Assembly: GCA_902551185.1 (NCBI GenBank)
Contig: CACDCN010000006.1
Span: 1 to 55,750, forward strand
Length of the DNA stretch: 55,750 bases
DNA from: an uncultured SAR86 cluster bacterium
Lineage (GTDB): Bacteria; Pseudomonadota; Gammaproteobacteria; Magnimaribacterales; D2472
Direction: 5' to 3'
The notes under the pieces are model-generated. The model did not search any database. It worked only from the letters and a program-made list of their open reading frames with translations, and was not told the origin of the DNA. The translations under genes were made by a program, and so were the position numbers. This document shows positions 1 to 9,578 of this stretch, piece by piece. Every line of letters begins with the position of its first letter. Within the stretch, counting starts at the first letter, position 1.

Positions 1-2
1 AT

Positions 3-185
3 ATTCCAAGCAAATACATAAAACAATTTTTATCAGAAGATCATTCGGAGGCTATAGGATTATCAGTTCCTGGCATGCCTCTTGGGTCTCCCGGCATGGA
101 AGTTGAAGATCGTTTTATGCCTTATGATGTACTTATTCTTTTTAAAGATGGTACAAGTAAGATTTATGCTGAAGTAAGACAATAA
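3..185 (+). CDS. DUF411 family protein (C-terminal fragment, 5' truncated by window edge)
   Basis: Frame 3 translates IPSKYIKQFLSEDHSEAIGLSVPGMPLGSPGMEVEDRFMPYDVLILFKDGTSKIYAEVRQ*, with the VPGMPxGSPGME motif typical of DUF411. Confidence 0.85.
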   Translation: MPSKYIKQFLSEDHSEAIGLSVPGMPLGSPGMEVEDRFMPYDVLILFKDGTSKIYAEVRQ

Positions 186-292
186 ATATTTTATTTTTCA
201 TTTAATTAAACCTATTTAAAACATTGTTGCCTTTATCTTAAGGTATTGACAACTATGTTATCTTTATATGACACACTTTTAGGAATACCAAA

Positions 293-1507
293 ATGAATAT
301 TAATGTTTCAAACAGACTGCCCGTAACAGTGCTATCTGGTTTTTTAGGAGCAGGCAAGACTACGGTGCTTAGCCATATTTTAAATAATCGTCAAAATAGA
401 AAAGTTGCAGTTATCGTTAATGATATGAGTGAAATCAATATTGATGCTTCTCTTGTTAAAAATGAAGTTTCTTTAAATCGTAGTGAAGAAAAACTAGTTG
501 AAATGAGTAATGGTTGCATCTGTTGCACGCTAAGAGAAGACTTATTAGTTGAGATTAATAAATTAGCTGAAGAGAAAAAGTTTGATTATCTTGTTATTGA
601 ATCAACTGGTATATCAGAACCATTACCTGTTGCTGAAACTTTTACATTTGAAGATGAAAATGGAGTCTCACTATCTAATGCTGCAAAATTAGACACAATG
701 GTAACTGTTGTTGATGCTGTAAATTTTATGAAAGATTATGAGGAAGCAAAATATTTGCAAGAAACAGGTGAATCTTTAGGTGAAGATGACGATAGGAGTG
801 TTGCTGATTTGCTTGTAGATCAAATTGAATTTGCAGATGTAATTCTAGTAAGTAAGACTGATTTAGTTAAAAAAGAGGATATCAAAAAACTTAAAGCTAT
901 CATAAAAACTCTTAATACTCAGGCAGAAATTATTCCAATAACGGAAGGTCGAATTGAAATTGGTAAAGTCCTTAATACAGGACTGTTTAACTTCGATAAG
1001 GCTAAGGAGGCTCCTGGATGGCTTAAAGAAATGAGAGGTGACCATATACCAGAAACAGAAGAATATGGTATTAGCAGTTTTACTTATAAAGCTAGAAGGC
1101 CTTTTTATCCAGAAAAATTTTATACCTTTCTTCATAGTACTGAGCAATATGGCAAATTAATAAGGTCAAAAGGTTTCTTTTGGTTAGGTTCTCGACTTGA
1201 ATATGCAGGACAATGGAGTCAGGCAGGAGGAATTGCAAGATATGGTTATGCAGGTTTATTTTGGAGATCTGTTCCAAGAAAAGATTGGCCAACTGATGAA
1301 CAGGCCCTTGCTTCGATAAAAGAAAACTGGATCGAACCTTTTGGTGATATGAGACAAGAATTGGTATTTATTGGTCAAAGTCTTGATGAAAAAGCTATAA
1401 CAAATGCATTAGATAATTGTCTTGTAACTGAAGACGATATGTTAAAAGGTGAAGAGTTCTGGACCAATCTTAATGATCCCTTTCCTCCCTGGCAAGAAAT
1501 TCAATAA
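293..1507 (+). CDS. zigA: CobW/COG0523 GTPase, ZigA-like zinc metallochaperone
   Basis: GFLGAGKTT Walker [14 protein letters not shown] CxCC motif, C-terminal CobW_C-like region. Confidence 0.85.
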   Translation: MNINVSNRLPVTVLSGFLGAGKTTVLSHILNNRQNRKVAVIVNDMSEINIDASLVKNEVSLNRSEEKLVEMSNGCICCTLREDLLVEINKLAEEKKFDYLVIESTGISEPLPVAETFTFEDENGVSLSNAAKLDTMVTVVDAVNFMKDYEEAKYLQETGESLGEDDDRSVADLLVDQIEFADVILVSKTDLVKKEDIKKLKAIIKTLNTQAEIIPITEGRIEIGKVLNTGLFNFDKAKEAPGWLKEMRGDHIPETEEYGISSFTYKARRPFYPEKFYTFLHSTEQYGKLIRSKGFFWLGSRLEYAGQWSQAGGIARYGYAGLFWRSVPRKDWPTDEQALASIKENWIEPFGDMRQELVFIGQSLDEKAITNALDNCLVTEDDMLKGEEFWTNLNDPFPPWQEIQ

Positions 1508-1584
1508 TGGTGGGCCCGGGAGGACTCGAACCTCCGACCAATGGATTATGAGTCCACTGCTCTAACCAACTGAGCTACAGGCCC
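1508..1584 (-). tRNA. tRNA with CAT anticodon (elongator Met or Ile2/lysidine type)
   Basis: Reverse complement GGGCCTGTAGCTCAGTTGGTTAGAGCAGTGGACTCATAATCCATTGGTCGGAGGTTCGAGTCCTCCCGGGCCCACCA folds as a cloverleaf: 7-bp acceptor stem, GGTTCGAGTCC T-arm, encoded CCA. Confidence 0.95.
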
Positions 1585-1683
1585 AATGTTCATATGAACA
1601 AAAGAGCGATAATTATATAAGAATTAATTTTTTAAGGAAGTCTTTAAACTTTCCATCTAAACCTGATAGGCTATTATCTTATA

Positions 1684-2319
1684 ATGATTAATCTTAGTGA
1701 TGCTACTCCATTTGCTGAAGGAGGCAATAGGAAATGCTATGTGCATCCAAATAATCCTAATAGATGCCTTAAAGTAGTTCATCCTGGGCTGCTTCAAGAA
1801 ATTAAAAAGAATAAGCCTTGGTATAAAAGATTTAGATCAATAGATAGTTTTGATGATAACTTAAGAGAAGAACAAGCCTATAAACAAAAAGCTCTTATTA
1901 AAGATAATCCAAATCTATGGAAACATTTAGCTAAGTGGTATGGAATGACTAAAACAGATATTGGAATGGCCTCTGAGACTGAACTAATAAAAAATGACAA
2001 TCAGATTGCTGAAACTCTTGAAAATTATTTATTCACTTATGGGGTTACTGAAGAAATAAAAAAATCTATAGAAGAATTTCAAATGTGGTTAAGAGAAAAT
2101 TTAATCTTAACTAAAAATCTTATTCCCCATAATCTTGTTCTTAAGGAACAGGATGGAAAAATAATTATTAAAATTATAGATGGTCTCGGGCCACAAGCAT
2201 TCATCCCTCTACATGACTATTCAACTTATTTTGCTAAACGATATGTCGAAAAGAGAATTAAGTTAATGTGGAGTAGGATTAATTGGGATCTGTCTGGGAG
2301 AAAAGGTAATTGGAAATAA
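1684..2319 (+). CDS. yrbL: YrbL family (PhoP-regulated kinase-like) protein
   Basis: [29 protein letters not shown] start and overall length typical of YrbL. Confidence 0.75.
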   Translation: MINLSDATPFAEGGNRKCYVHPNNPNRCLKVVHPGLLQEIKKNKPWYKRFRSIDSFDDNLREEQAYKQKALIKDNPNLWKHLAKWYGMTKTDIGMASETELIKNDNQIAETLENYLFTYGVTEEIKKSIEEFQMWLRENLILTKNLIPHNLVLKEQDGKIIIKIIDGLGPQAFIPLHDYSTYFAKRYVEKRIKLMWSRINWDLSGRKGNWK

Positions 2320-4138
2320 ACTTTATTCGTCCAAGAAGCTTTTTTAAGTGACTTGATCTACTAGGATGTCTTAATTTTCTTAAAGCTTTTGCTTCAATCT
2401 GTCTTATTCTTTCTCTAGTAACATCAAACTGCTTACCCACTTCTTCAAGCGTATGATCAGTATTCATACCTATGCCAAATCTCATTCTTAAAACCTTTGC
2501 TTCTCTTGCGGTAAGTGAAGCAAGAACATCATCGGTTGCAAAATGTAAGCTTTCTTCAGTTGCATTCTCTAAAGGAGACTCAATTACAGTATCTTCAATG
2601 AAATCACCTAAGCTTGAATCCTCATCATCCCCAATAGGCGTTTCAGTTGAAATGGGTTCTTTTGCAATTTTAAGCACTTTTCTAACCTTGTCTTCAGGCA
2701 TATCAAGCTCTTGACTTAACTCTTCTGGAGTTGGTTCTCTTCCCATATCTTGCATCATCTGACGAGAGACTCTATTTAATTTATTTATAGTTTCAATCAT
2801 ATGGACTGGGATTCTAATTGTTCTTGCTTGGTCTGCAATAGATCTTGTAATAGCTTGTCTTATCCACCATGTTGCATAAGTAGAGAATTTATAACCCCTT
2901 CTATACTCAAATTTATCAACCGCCTTCATTAGGCCAATATTACCTTCTTGAATTAAATCTAAAAATTGTAGCCCTCTATTGGTGTATTTTTTTGCAATGG
3001 AAATAACTAATCTAAGGTTAGCCTCAACCATATCCTTTTTAGCCCGTCGCATTTTGGTTTCTCCCATAGACATATTTCTATTAATTTCTTTAATTTCCTT
3101 AATAGATAAGCCAATTTTTTCTTCAAGAGCTAGAATGTCTTTTTGAGCAATAACAACATCTTGTTTAACCGCTTCTAGTAAATCCTTTTTATATTTTTTT
3201 TCTTTCATTAGGCTATCAACCCATCTAACTTTCGTTAAATTATCTTGATATAAAGCTAAAAAATCTTTTCTAGGTATGCGAGCTTTTTTAACTAGCTCAT
3301 TTTGAATAAATCTTTCTTTCTCTCTCAAGCTATTTAATCCGTGTCTTGCAATAGCTGCAATATCATCGAACATTCTTGGGCTAAATTTTAAAAACTGGAA
3401 AATTTCCCCAAGTTTTTTGTATTCTGCATTGGCTTCTTTTGAGTGCCTTCCTTTTTTCTCAATAACTTTAGTAGTTTTATTAAATTGTCTTTTGAGGCTA
3501 GTCATTCGTCTTTTAACTTCTTTCATATCAGGACCAGAAGAAGTTTCTTCATCTGATGATTCAGCAGCCTCTGCTTCTTCTTTAGCTCTTTGGCTTCCAG
3601 GTCCTGCCGAAGGAACTTCCTCCATTTCTTCTAAGAAGCCTGTCAAAAAATCATTAATCTTCTTTTCACCATCTTTTACAAGCTGAAAATAATGTAAAAC
3701 ATATTCAACCGTTTTTGGATAATAAACACTGGCATCTAAAAGATCTCTCATTCCCTCTTCTATTCTCTTAGCTATCTCTATCTCGCCTTCTCTTGTTAAA
3801 AGATCAACGGTTCCCATTTCTCTCATATACATTCGAACCGGATCAGTAGTTCTTCCAGTTTCATTCTCTACAGCAGCAAGAGCTTCTGCAGCTTGTTCTA
3901 GAGCAATATCATCAGAATTTTCAGATTCAGCAAGCATCAAAGTATCAGCATCAGGTGCAGTTTCATGAACTTGCAAACCCAAGTCGTTAATCATTCCAAT
4001 GATTTCATCTACCTGATCTGGATCAGATATATCATCTGGCAAATGATCATTGACATCGGCATAAGTTAAATAGCCTTGTTCTCTGCCTTTTTCTATGAGC
4101 TCTGCAATTCTTGAGCCCTTTTGGTTTAATTTATCCAC
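2279..4138 (-). CDS. rpoD: RNA polymerase sigma factor RpoD (sigma70)
   Basis: Regions 1.1, 2 ([59 protein letters not shown]) and 4.2 ([33 protein letters not shown]). Confidence 0.98.
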   Translation of the reverse strand: MDKLNQKGSRIAELIEKGREQGYLTYADVNDHLPDDISDPDQVDEIIGMINDLGLQVHETAPDADTLMLAESENSDDIALEQAAEALAAVENETGRTTDPVRMYMREMGTVDLLTREGEIEIAKRIEEGMRDLLDASVYYPKTVEYVLHYFQLVKDGEKKINDFLTGFLEEMEEVPSAGPGSQRAKEEAEAAESSDEETSSGPDMKEVKRRMTSLKRQFNKTTKVIEKKGRHSKEANAEYKKLGEIFQFLKFSPRMFDDIAAIARHGLNSLREKERFIQNELVKKARIPRKDFLALYQDNLTKVRWVDSLMKEKKYKKDLLEAVKQDVVIAQKDILALEEKIGLSIKEIKEINRNMSMGETKMRRAKKDMVEANLRLVISIAKKYTNRGLQFLDLIQEGNIGLMKAVDKFEYRRGYKFSTYATWWIRQAITRSIADQARTIRIPVHMIETINKLNRVSRQMMQDMGREPTPEELSQELDMPEDKVRKVLKIAKEPISTETPIGDDEDSSLGDFIEDTVIESPLENATEESLHFATDDVLASLTAREAKVLRMRFGIGMNTDHTLEEVGKQFDVTRERIRQIEAKALRKLRHPSRSSHLKKLLGRIKFISNYLFSQTDPN

Positions 4139-4197
4139 AGATTAGTTCTACCTCGAGTATATCCCCTATATGTATGGATTGATTACTAAAAATCAAT

Positions 4198-5973
4198 CTA
4201 ATTTGAGCTTAAATCTTTTATTAAAGCTGCTTCTTCCTGCGACATTTTATCTTTTTTTAGAATAATTTGTTGTAATTCTCTTTTTTCAGAAGAAGTAAGT
4301 TCTTGCATATTATACTTTTCTTTTAAAATTTCTTCTCTTTCAGCTTCAGATTGAGCAATTAACTCCAAGCAATCTTTTATCATAGACAAAGCATCTTCTT
4401 TAGATAATTTTATTTCTGATACCAATGCTTCACCAAAAATATTTTTAACATTTTCATTTGCTATCTTTTCTAAAATAATTGAAGCTGAAGATTCAGGGTT
4501 GTCTATATAAAAACCTTTAATATCTTTTAGAAAAGAAAATTTAGAATCTGTTTTAACTAAATCAAACTCCTGCATAGTTGCTAATTTAGGGTATTGGATT
4601 AGTGCCATAAAAATACCTAAAACAGATTTCCTTAAAACAGAACTGGAATTTTTTTTAACTTCTTCTTTTTTTGAGATATTTGATTTTACTGAATTTGAAG
4701 TATTTTGAGTAAGCTTGGATAAATCTAGATCACAAATATTAGATATTTCTTTGATGTATGCTTGTTTTAAAGTATCGTTCGAAATTTTATTAATTAGTGG
4801 TAATGCAAAACGAGCAACCATTGATCTTCCCTCTACAGAAGATAAATCATCCTGTTCTTTTATAGTTTCTATAAAAAATTCAGAAAATGATTTTGATTCT
4901 TTTGCTAGTTTTATGAATGCATCTTTGCCATTTTTTCTAATATAACTGTCTGGATCTTCTTCTGGATCAAGAAATATAAAACTAATTCTAGTATCTTCGC
5001 GAAGAAGTGGTAAAGCATTCTCAACAGCTCTCCAAGATGCTTTATGGCCAGCCTCGTCACCATCAAAAACTATATAAATTGTATTTGTATAGCTTAAAAT
5101 CTTCCTCAGCTGTTCTTGAGTAAAGGCAGTCCCAGATGAGGCAACAGCATTTTTTACATCGTATTGAAATAAACCTATCACATCCATATATCCCTCAACG
5201 AGAAAAATAGAATCAGGCCTCTTATTAACTTGTCTAGTTTCAAAGAGGCCATAAAGCTCATACTTCTTTTTGTAAGTTTTGGTTTCTGGTGAATTAAGAT
5301 ATTTTGCTTGGTCATTTTTATCTTCAATTAGCCTGCCGCCAAATGCAATACATTCCCCTTTTATATTTCTTATCGGAAACATCAGCCTGTCCCTAAACCT
5401 ATCATAAAATTCTCCATCATCATTATTTCCAAACAAACCAGATTCTTTAATATCTGTTTCTTCAAATTCTTTTGTTAGTTTTTCATGTAATGTAGGTTTT
5501 TTGTTTGTTGAATACCCTAATTGAAAAAACTTGGCGATCTCTCCAGAAATACCTCTATTTTTTAAATATGCAACAGTATTAATACCATCTTTTGATTTAA
5601 GTTGTTCATAGAATATTTCTGCAGCACGATTATTTATTTTTGTAGCATTAGAGGTATCGATCGGCGCTTCTTGTTTAGGAACCTCCATTCCAACTTGAGA
5701 GGCCAGCATTTCAACTGCTTCAATAAAATCAAGCCCATCATATTTTCTTAAAAAATGTATGGCATTGCCAGATTCTTTACAACCAAAACAGTGATATGTT
5801 CCAGTCTCTTCATAGACTTTAAAAGATGCAGTCCTTTCTTCTCCCGAACCATGAAATGGACATTTTGCCCAATATCCACCACCCTTTCTTTCAAGAGTCA
5901 CTCTTCTTCCAATTACATCAACAATATTTACAGAAGCTAGTAAACGTTCAATAAATGATGATGATATCGACAT
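4198..5973 (-). CDS. dnaG: DNA primase DnaG
   Basis: N-terminal zinc finger CPFHGSGEERTASFKV...CFGC and TOPRIM region FLVEGYMDVIGLFQ. Confidence 0.97.
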   Translation of the reverse strand: MSISSSFIERLLASVNIVDVIGRRVTLERKGGGYWAKCPFHGSGEERTASFKVYEETGTYHCFGCKESGNAIHFLRKYDGLDFIEAVEMLASQVGMEVPKQEAPIDTSNATKINNRAAEIFYEQLKSKDGINTVAYLKNRGISGEIAKFFQLGYSTNKKPTLHEKLTKEFEETDIKESGLFGNNDDGEFYDRFRDRLMFPIRNIKGECIAFGGRLIEDKNDQAKYLNSPETKTYKKKYELYGLFETRQVNKRPDSIFLVEGYMDVIGLFQYDVKNAVASSGTAFTQEQLRKILSYTNTIYIVFDGDEAGHKASWRAVENALPLLREDTRISFIFLDPEEDPDSYIRKNGKDAFIKLAKESKSFSEFFIETIKEQDDLSSVEGRSMVARFALPLINKISNDTLKQAYIKEISNICDLDLSKLTQNTSNSVKSNISKKEEVKKNSSSVLRKSVLGIFMALIQYPKLATMQEFDLVKTDSKFSFLKDIKGFYIDNPESSASIILEKIANENVKNIFGEALVSEIKLSKEDALSMIKDCLELIAQSEAEREEILKEKYNMQELTSSEKRELQQIILKKDKMSQEEAALIKDLSSN

Positions 5974-5975
5974 AA

Positions 5976-6368
5976 TTATTTATTTATATTAAACCAATTA
6001 TCTATTAATATCTTTGCAGCATTGGCATCTACAGTTTCTACATTATTTTCTTTAAGAATATCTTTTGCTTCAAATGTTGTGAGTCTTTCATCAACATATT
6101 CAAACTTTGCGTCGTATAAACTTTCCAGTTTTTTATAAAAGGCATCTACTTTCATCATAATTTCACTATCTGTTCCATCCATATTTAAGGGTTTCCCAAC
6201 AAGAATAAGTTCAGGCTTCCATTCTTCTAACAATATACTAATATCATTCCAATTCACTTTATCATGATTATTAAAAATTACTTGGAGTGGAGAAGATGTA
6301 TAGGTTGAAGTCTGACCTACAGCAACACCTATCTTTTTTTCTCCAAAGTCAAAAGCAACTATTTGCAT
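5976..6368 (-). CDS. ruvX: Holliday junction resolvase RuvX/YqgF
   Basis: AFDFGEKKIGVAVG, VGKPLNMDGT, YVDERLTT motifs. Confidence 0.93.
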   Translation of the reverse strand: MQIVAFDFGEKKIGVAVGQTSTYTSSPLQVIFNNHDKVNWNDISILLEEWKPELILVGKPLNMDGTDSEIMMKVDAFYKKLESLYDAKFEYVDERLTTFEAKDILKENNVETVDANAAKILIDNWFNINK

Positions 6369-6995
6369 CTAATTAGAGGAAAAATTCCAATCTCTTACTA
6401 TCTCAAGAACACTGTATTCATTTGACATGCTTATATTAAATGGTGCGAAAGGTGATGATTCTTTGAGAATATTAATCGCCATATCATCAATCAACCTATT
6501 ACCTGAAGATATGAGTATCTCAGAATTAACTAAATTACCGTATACATCTATCGTTGCCATAATTTGCACCTTACCATTCAAGTAATTCCTATTATTCGAA
6601 ATGATCTTGTCTCCTGTCATTTCAATCTTCCTCTGCCAAAGATTTAAATAAACCGCCTCTTCATTATTTACTTCAGAGTTAGCTTGGAGCTTTTTAACTT
6701 TAAGAGGTTTATATGTATTTTTTGAAGCTTGGATATTGCCGCTTTTTTGTGAAGGTAGGTCTTTTATATAATCTTCTTCAGAGCTGAAAGCTGCATCTAC
6801 TAGGTAGTCTTGATTAGAATTTGCTAGCTTTACGTTAATAATTGGTGATTCATTAAAAATTGGAAGTTTGTAATAGGTTGTAATAGAAATTCCAAAAATT
6901 AATATGGAATGAATAGCAATAGAAATAATAAAAGACTTATTAAATGTTAAAGAGCGTTTACTAGCTTTTTGCTTTGAAGATAATAATGAATTCAT
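6369..6995 (-). CDS. TonB family protein (energy transducer C-terminal domain)
   Basis: N-terminal TM segment and TonB_C-like GKVQIMATIDVYGNLVNSEILISSGNRLIDDMAINILKESSPFAPF. Confidence 0.8.
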   Translation of the reverse strand: MNSLLSSKQKASKRSLTFNKSFIISIAIHSILIFGISITTYYKLPIFNESPIINVKLANSNQDYLVDAAFSSEEDYIKDLPSQKSGNIQASKNTYKPLKVKKLQANSEVNNEEAVYLNLWQRKIEMTGDKIISNNRNYLNGKVQIMATIDVYGNLVNSEILISSGNRLIDDMAINILKESSPFAPFNISMSNEYSVLEIVRDWNFSSN

Positions 6996-7918
6996 AGGCC
7001 TTTAAAATATTCTGCAATTGGATTCAATCCTGTTTGATCAAAAATCTCTCTTGCGCAAGTTGGGCTAGTTATATTAATTTCAGTTAAGTGTTTACCAATC
7101 ACATCTATCCCAGCAAAATTAATATGCTTTTCTATCAAGAATTCTCCAACCTTTTCACCTATCATTTTTTGATAATCTGAAATGTCTCTAGCCTCACCCC
7201 TTCCTCCAGCGGCAAGATTGCCTTTAAAACTATTACCTTGAGGTATCCTAGCTAATGTCTTTTGGAAGGGTTTTCCATGGATAATAAGTATTCTAAAATC
7301 GCCATCGTATATATCTTCTATGAATTCTTGGCAAATAATATGGGTTCGTTGGGAATTTGTCATTTTCATTAATAGGTCTTTATTTTCCTCATTTAATTCA
7401 TCAATTTTATATATTGAAGCCCCGCCCATTCCATCTATAGGTTTAATTATTATTGTCTTATGGAGTTCAAAAAAATTTTCTATTTTATTTATATCAGAAG
7501 TTACTATAGTCTTCGGAATAAATTCTTTGAAATGTAACGCAAAAATTTTTTCATTAAATTCTTTAATTGCTGTTGGTTTGTTGAATACAGCAGCTCCTTG
7601 TTTTTCTGCCAATCCAAGCAAATGGAGGGCATTGATATAATTTTCATTTACAGGGGGGTCTTTACGCATAAAAGAAAATTTAAAATCAGATAATCTTATT
7701 TCTTGTTTTGAAATTCCTTCAATCTGTGTAGAGCCGGCAGAAAGTATTTCTCTAGAGGTGCTATAAACAATACCTTCATCAACATATAAATCGTTAATCT
7801 CACACTGAAATGTATTAAAACCCAGGCTTATTGCCTCCTCCATCATCAATATTGAAGTATCTTTCTTTGTATTTAGATCTTTATAAGCATCGGTTATAAA
7901 TAAAACTTTATCTGTCAT
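6992..7918 (-). CDS. gshB: Glutathione synthetase
   Basis: FMRKDPPVNENYINALHLL, IIKPIDGMGGASIYKI, ATP-grasp C-terminus NITSPTCAREI. Confidence 0.96.
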   Translation of the reverse strand: MTDKVLFITDAYKDLNTKKDTSILMMEEAISLGFNTFQCEINDLYVDEGIVYSTSREILSAGSTQIEGISKQEIRLSDFKFSFMRKDPPVNENYINALHLLGLAEKQGAAVFNKPTAIKEFNEKIFALHFKEFIPKTIVTSDINKIENFFELHKTIIIKPIDGMGGASIYKIDELNEENKDLLMKMTNSQRTHIICQEFIEDIYDGDFRILIIHGKPFQKTLARIPQGNSFKGNLAAGGRGEARDISDYQKMIGEKVGEFLIEKHINFAGIDVIGKHLTEINITSPTCAREIFDQTGLNPIAEYFKGL

Positions 7919-7920
7919 AA

Positions 7921-8655
7921 CTAAATTTTACCAAAATGATTCTTAATTAAAGTAGAAATATATATTGCTGCTGTTTCTGATCTTAAAATATTCCTACCTA
8001 AATATCTTTTCTTTATTTTAGATTTATTCATTAATTCTAATTCGGTCTCTGAAAAACCTGATTCTGGACCTGTTATAAAAGCAATCGAAGAACTTTTATC
8101 TAATTCTTCTTGATTAAAATATTCCTCAGCATCAGTATCAAAAAAATATACTCTATGGCCTGTGCTTATCAAAGCTAATGCATTTTCAAGATTTTTTGAT
8201 TCAAATATTTCTGGTAGAAAATTATTTCCACATTGCTTGCATACGCTTATGATAATCTCAAAAGTTTTCGCAATAATTAATCTTAAATCTTTTTTTGCAA
8301 CACTTTGATCAACAAGATCTGGTTTATAAATAATAAATCTATTAACGCCTATTTCAGTCAGTTTTTGTATCATAAAATTAAAATTATTTTTTTTTATAAA
8401 AGGGATAATTGCTGTAAGCACCCTTTTTGGGCCAACATCATTATTTAATTTACTTATCTTTTCTAGCTGACAATTTTTTTTCGTTATTTGAAGAATCTTA
8501 CATTTAGCCGACCTGCCATTTCCATCAAAAACCTCCACTAGATCATCTTCTTTTAGCCTTAATGCTTTTATTAAATGCTTAGATTGAGGCTCATCTATAT
8601 AAAATATGTTATTAGGCTCAGATAAGGATTTACAATATACTCTATGTATTCTCAC
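7921..8655 (-). CDS. rsmE: 16S rRNA (uracil1498-N3)-methyltransferase
   Basis: FITGPESGFSETELELM and LGRNILRSETAAIYI motifs. Confidence 0.93.
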   Translation of the reverse strand: MRIHRVYCKSLSEPNNIFYIDEPQSKHLIKALRLKEDDLVEVFDGNGRSAKCKILQITKKNCQLEKISKLNNDVGPKRVLTAIIPFIKKNNFNFMIQKLTEIGVNRFIIYKPDLVDQSVAKKDLRLIIAKTFEIIISVCKQCGNNFLPEIFESKNLENALALISTGHRVYFFDTDAEEYFNQEELDKSSSIAFITGPESGFSETELELMNKSKIKKRYLGRNILRSETAAIYISTLIKNHFGKI

Positions 8656-8685
8656 ACTATTATTATAGCTATAGCTAAGGAATAA

Positions 8686-9249
8686 ATGTCACAGATTGAA
8701 CTTATATTTATTAGGCATGGGGAAGCGTCTGATGCTTGGGACAATCACCCAGATCCTGGCTTAAGTAAAACTGGAATTTTTCAATCTAATAATCTATTGA
8801 ATAATAAAGATCTTGGATCACTTGAAAATTATTCTTTCATATCAAGTCCAAAGTTGCGAGCAATTGAGACTGCAAAACCATTAGTAAAAAAATTTAACAA
8901 GGAATTAAAAATAGACAATACTTTTATTGAAATACCATCAGAAAATATAGATCTTAACGATAGACAAGATTGGATTAAGAAAATCATAAAGACCAATAAA
9001 AAAGATCTCCCAGATTATGTAAAATTATGGAGCGAAAATATTTATAAAAAAACAATATCTTTTAAAAAGAACTCAATTATTTTTACTCATTTTATGGTCA
9101 TTAATGCACTTATGAGTGAGATAACTAGTTCTGATACTCTCTTATATTTTCATCCTGGCTATACATCGATAATTAAAATTAAAATAGCTGAAAATAAAAT
9201 TCAGTCTTTTTTAATACAAGAAAGTAAAAAAACACACATAAATATTTAA
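8686..9249 (+). CDS. Histidine phosphatase (phosphoglycerate mutase-like) family protein
   Basis: IFIRHGEASDAWDNHPDPGLSKTG RHG motif; ISSPKLRAIETA; FTHFMVINA. Confidence 0.85.
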   Translation: MSQIELIFIRHGEASDAWDNHPDPGLSKTGIFQSNNLLNNKDLGSLENYSFISSPKLRAIETAKPLVKKFNKELKIDNTFIEIPSENIDLNDRQDWIKKIIKTNKKDLPDYVKLWSENIYKKTISFKKNSIIFTHFMVINALMSEITSSDTLLYFHPGYTSIIKIKIAENKIQSFLIQESKKTHINI

Positions 9250-9311
9250 AAATCTATTGAGCAATTTTTAAACAACTGTAAACTTAATCTTCTTTAACCA
9301 TAATATTTATT

Positions 9312-9578
9312 TTGAAAAGTAAAAAAAAATCATTCGATAGTTATTCAAAAAATCCTCTAAAAGATGAGGTTAGAAAGGCTATGAGAAGATATTTCAATCA
9401 ACTTGATAAAAAAAATATACCTATTGATGTCTATGAACTAGTGCTTAAAGAAGTCGAGCCTCCTCTTTTGATATCAGTTATGAAATTTGCTAACAATAAT
9501 CAGTCTAAAGCAGCTAGGATTCTTGGAATTAATAGAACGACCTTAAGAACAAAATTAAAAAAATATAACATTAACTAA
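9312..9578 (+). CDS. fis: DNA-binding protein Fis (TTG start)
   Basis: C-terminal HTH NNQSKAARILGINRTTLRTKLKKYNIN; upstream of purH. Confidence 0.9.
   Translation: MKSKKKSFDSYSKNPLKDEVRKAMRRYFNQLDKKNIPIDVYELVLKEVEPPLLISVMKFANNNQSKAARILGINRTTLRTKLKKYNIN

Noticed and set aside
863-1292. Two - strand ORFs (94 and 66 aa) inside the CobW gene
   Set aside because: Antisense to a well-supported CDS; no recognisable domains.
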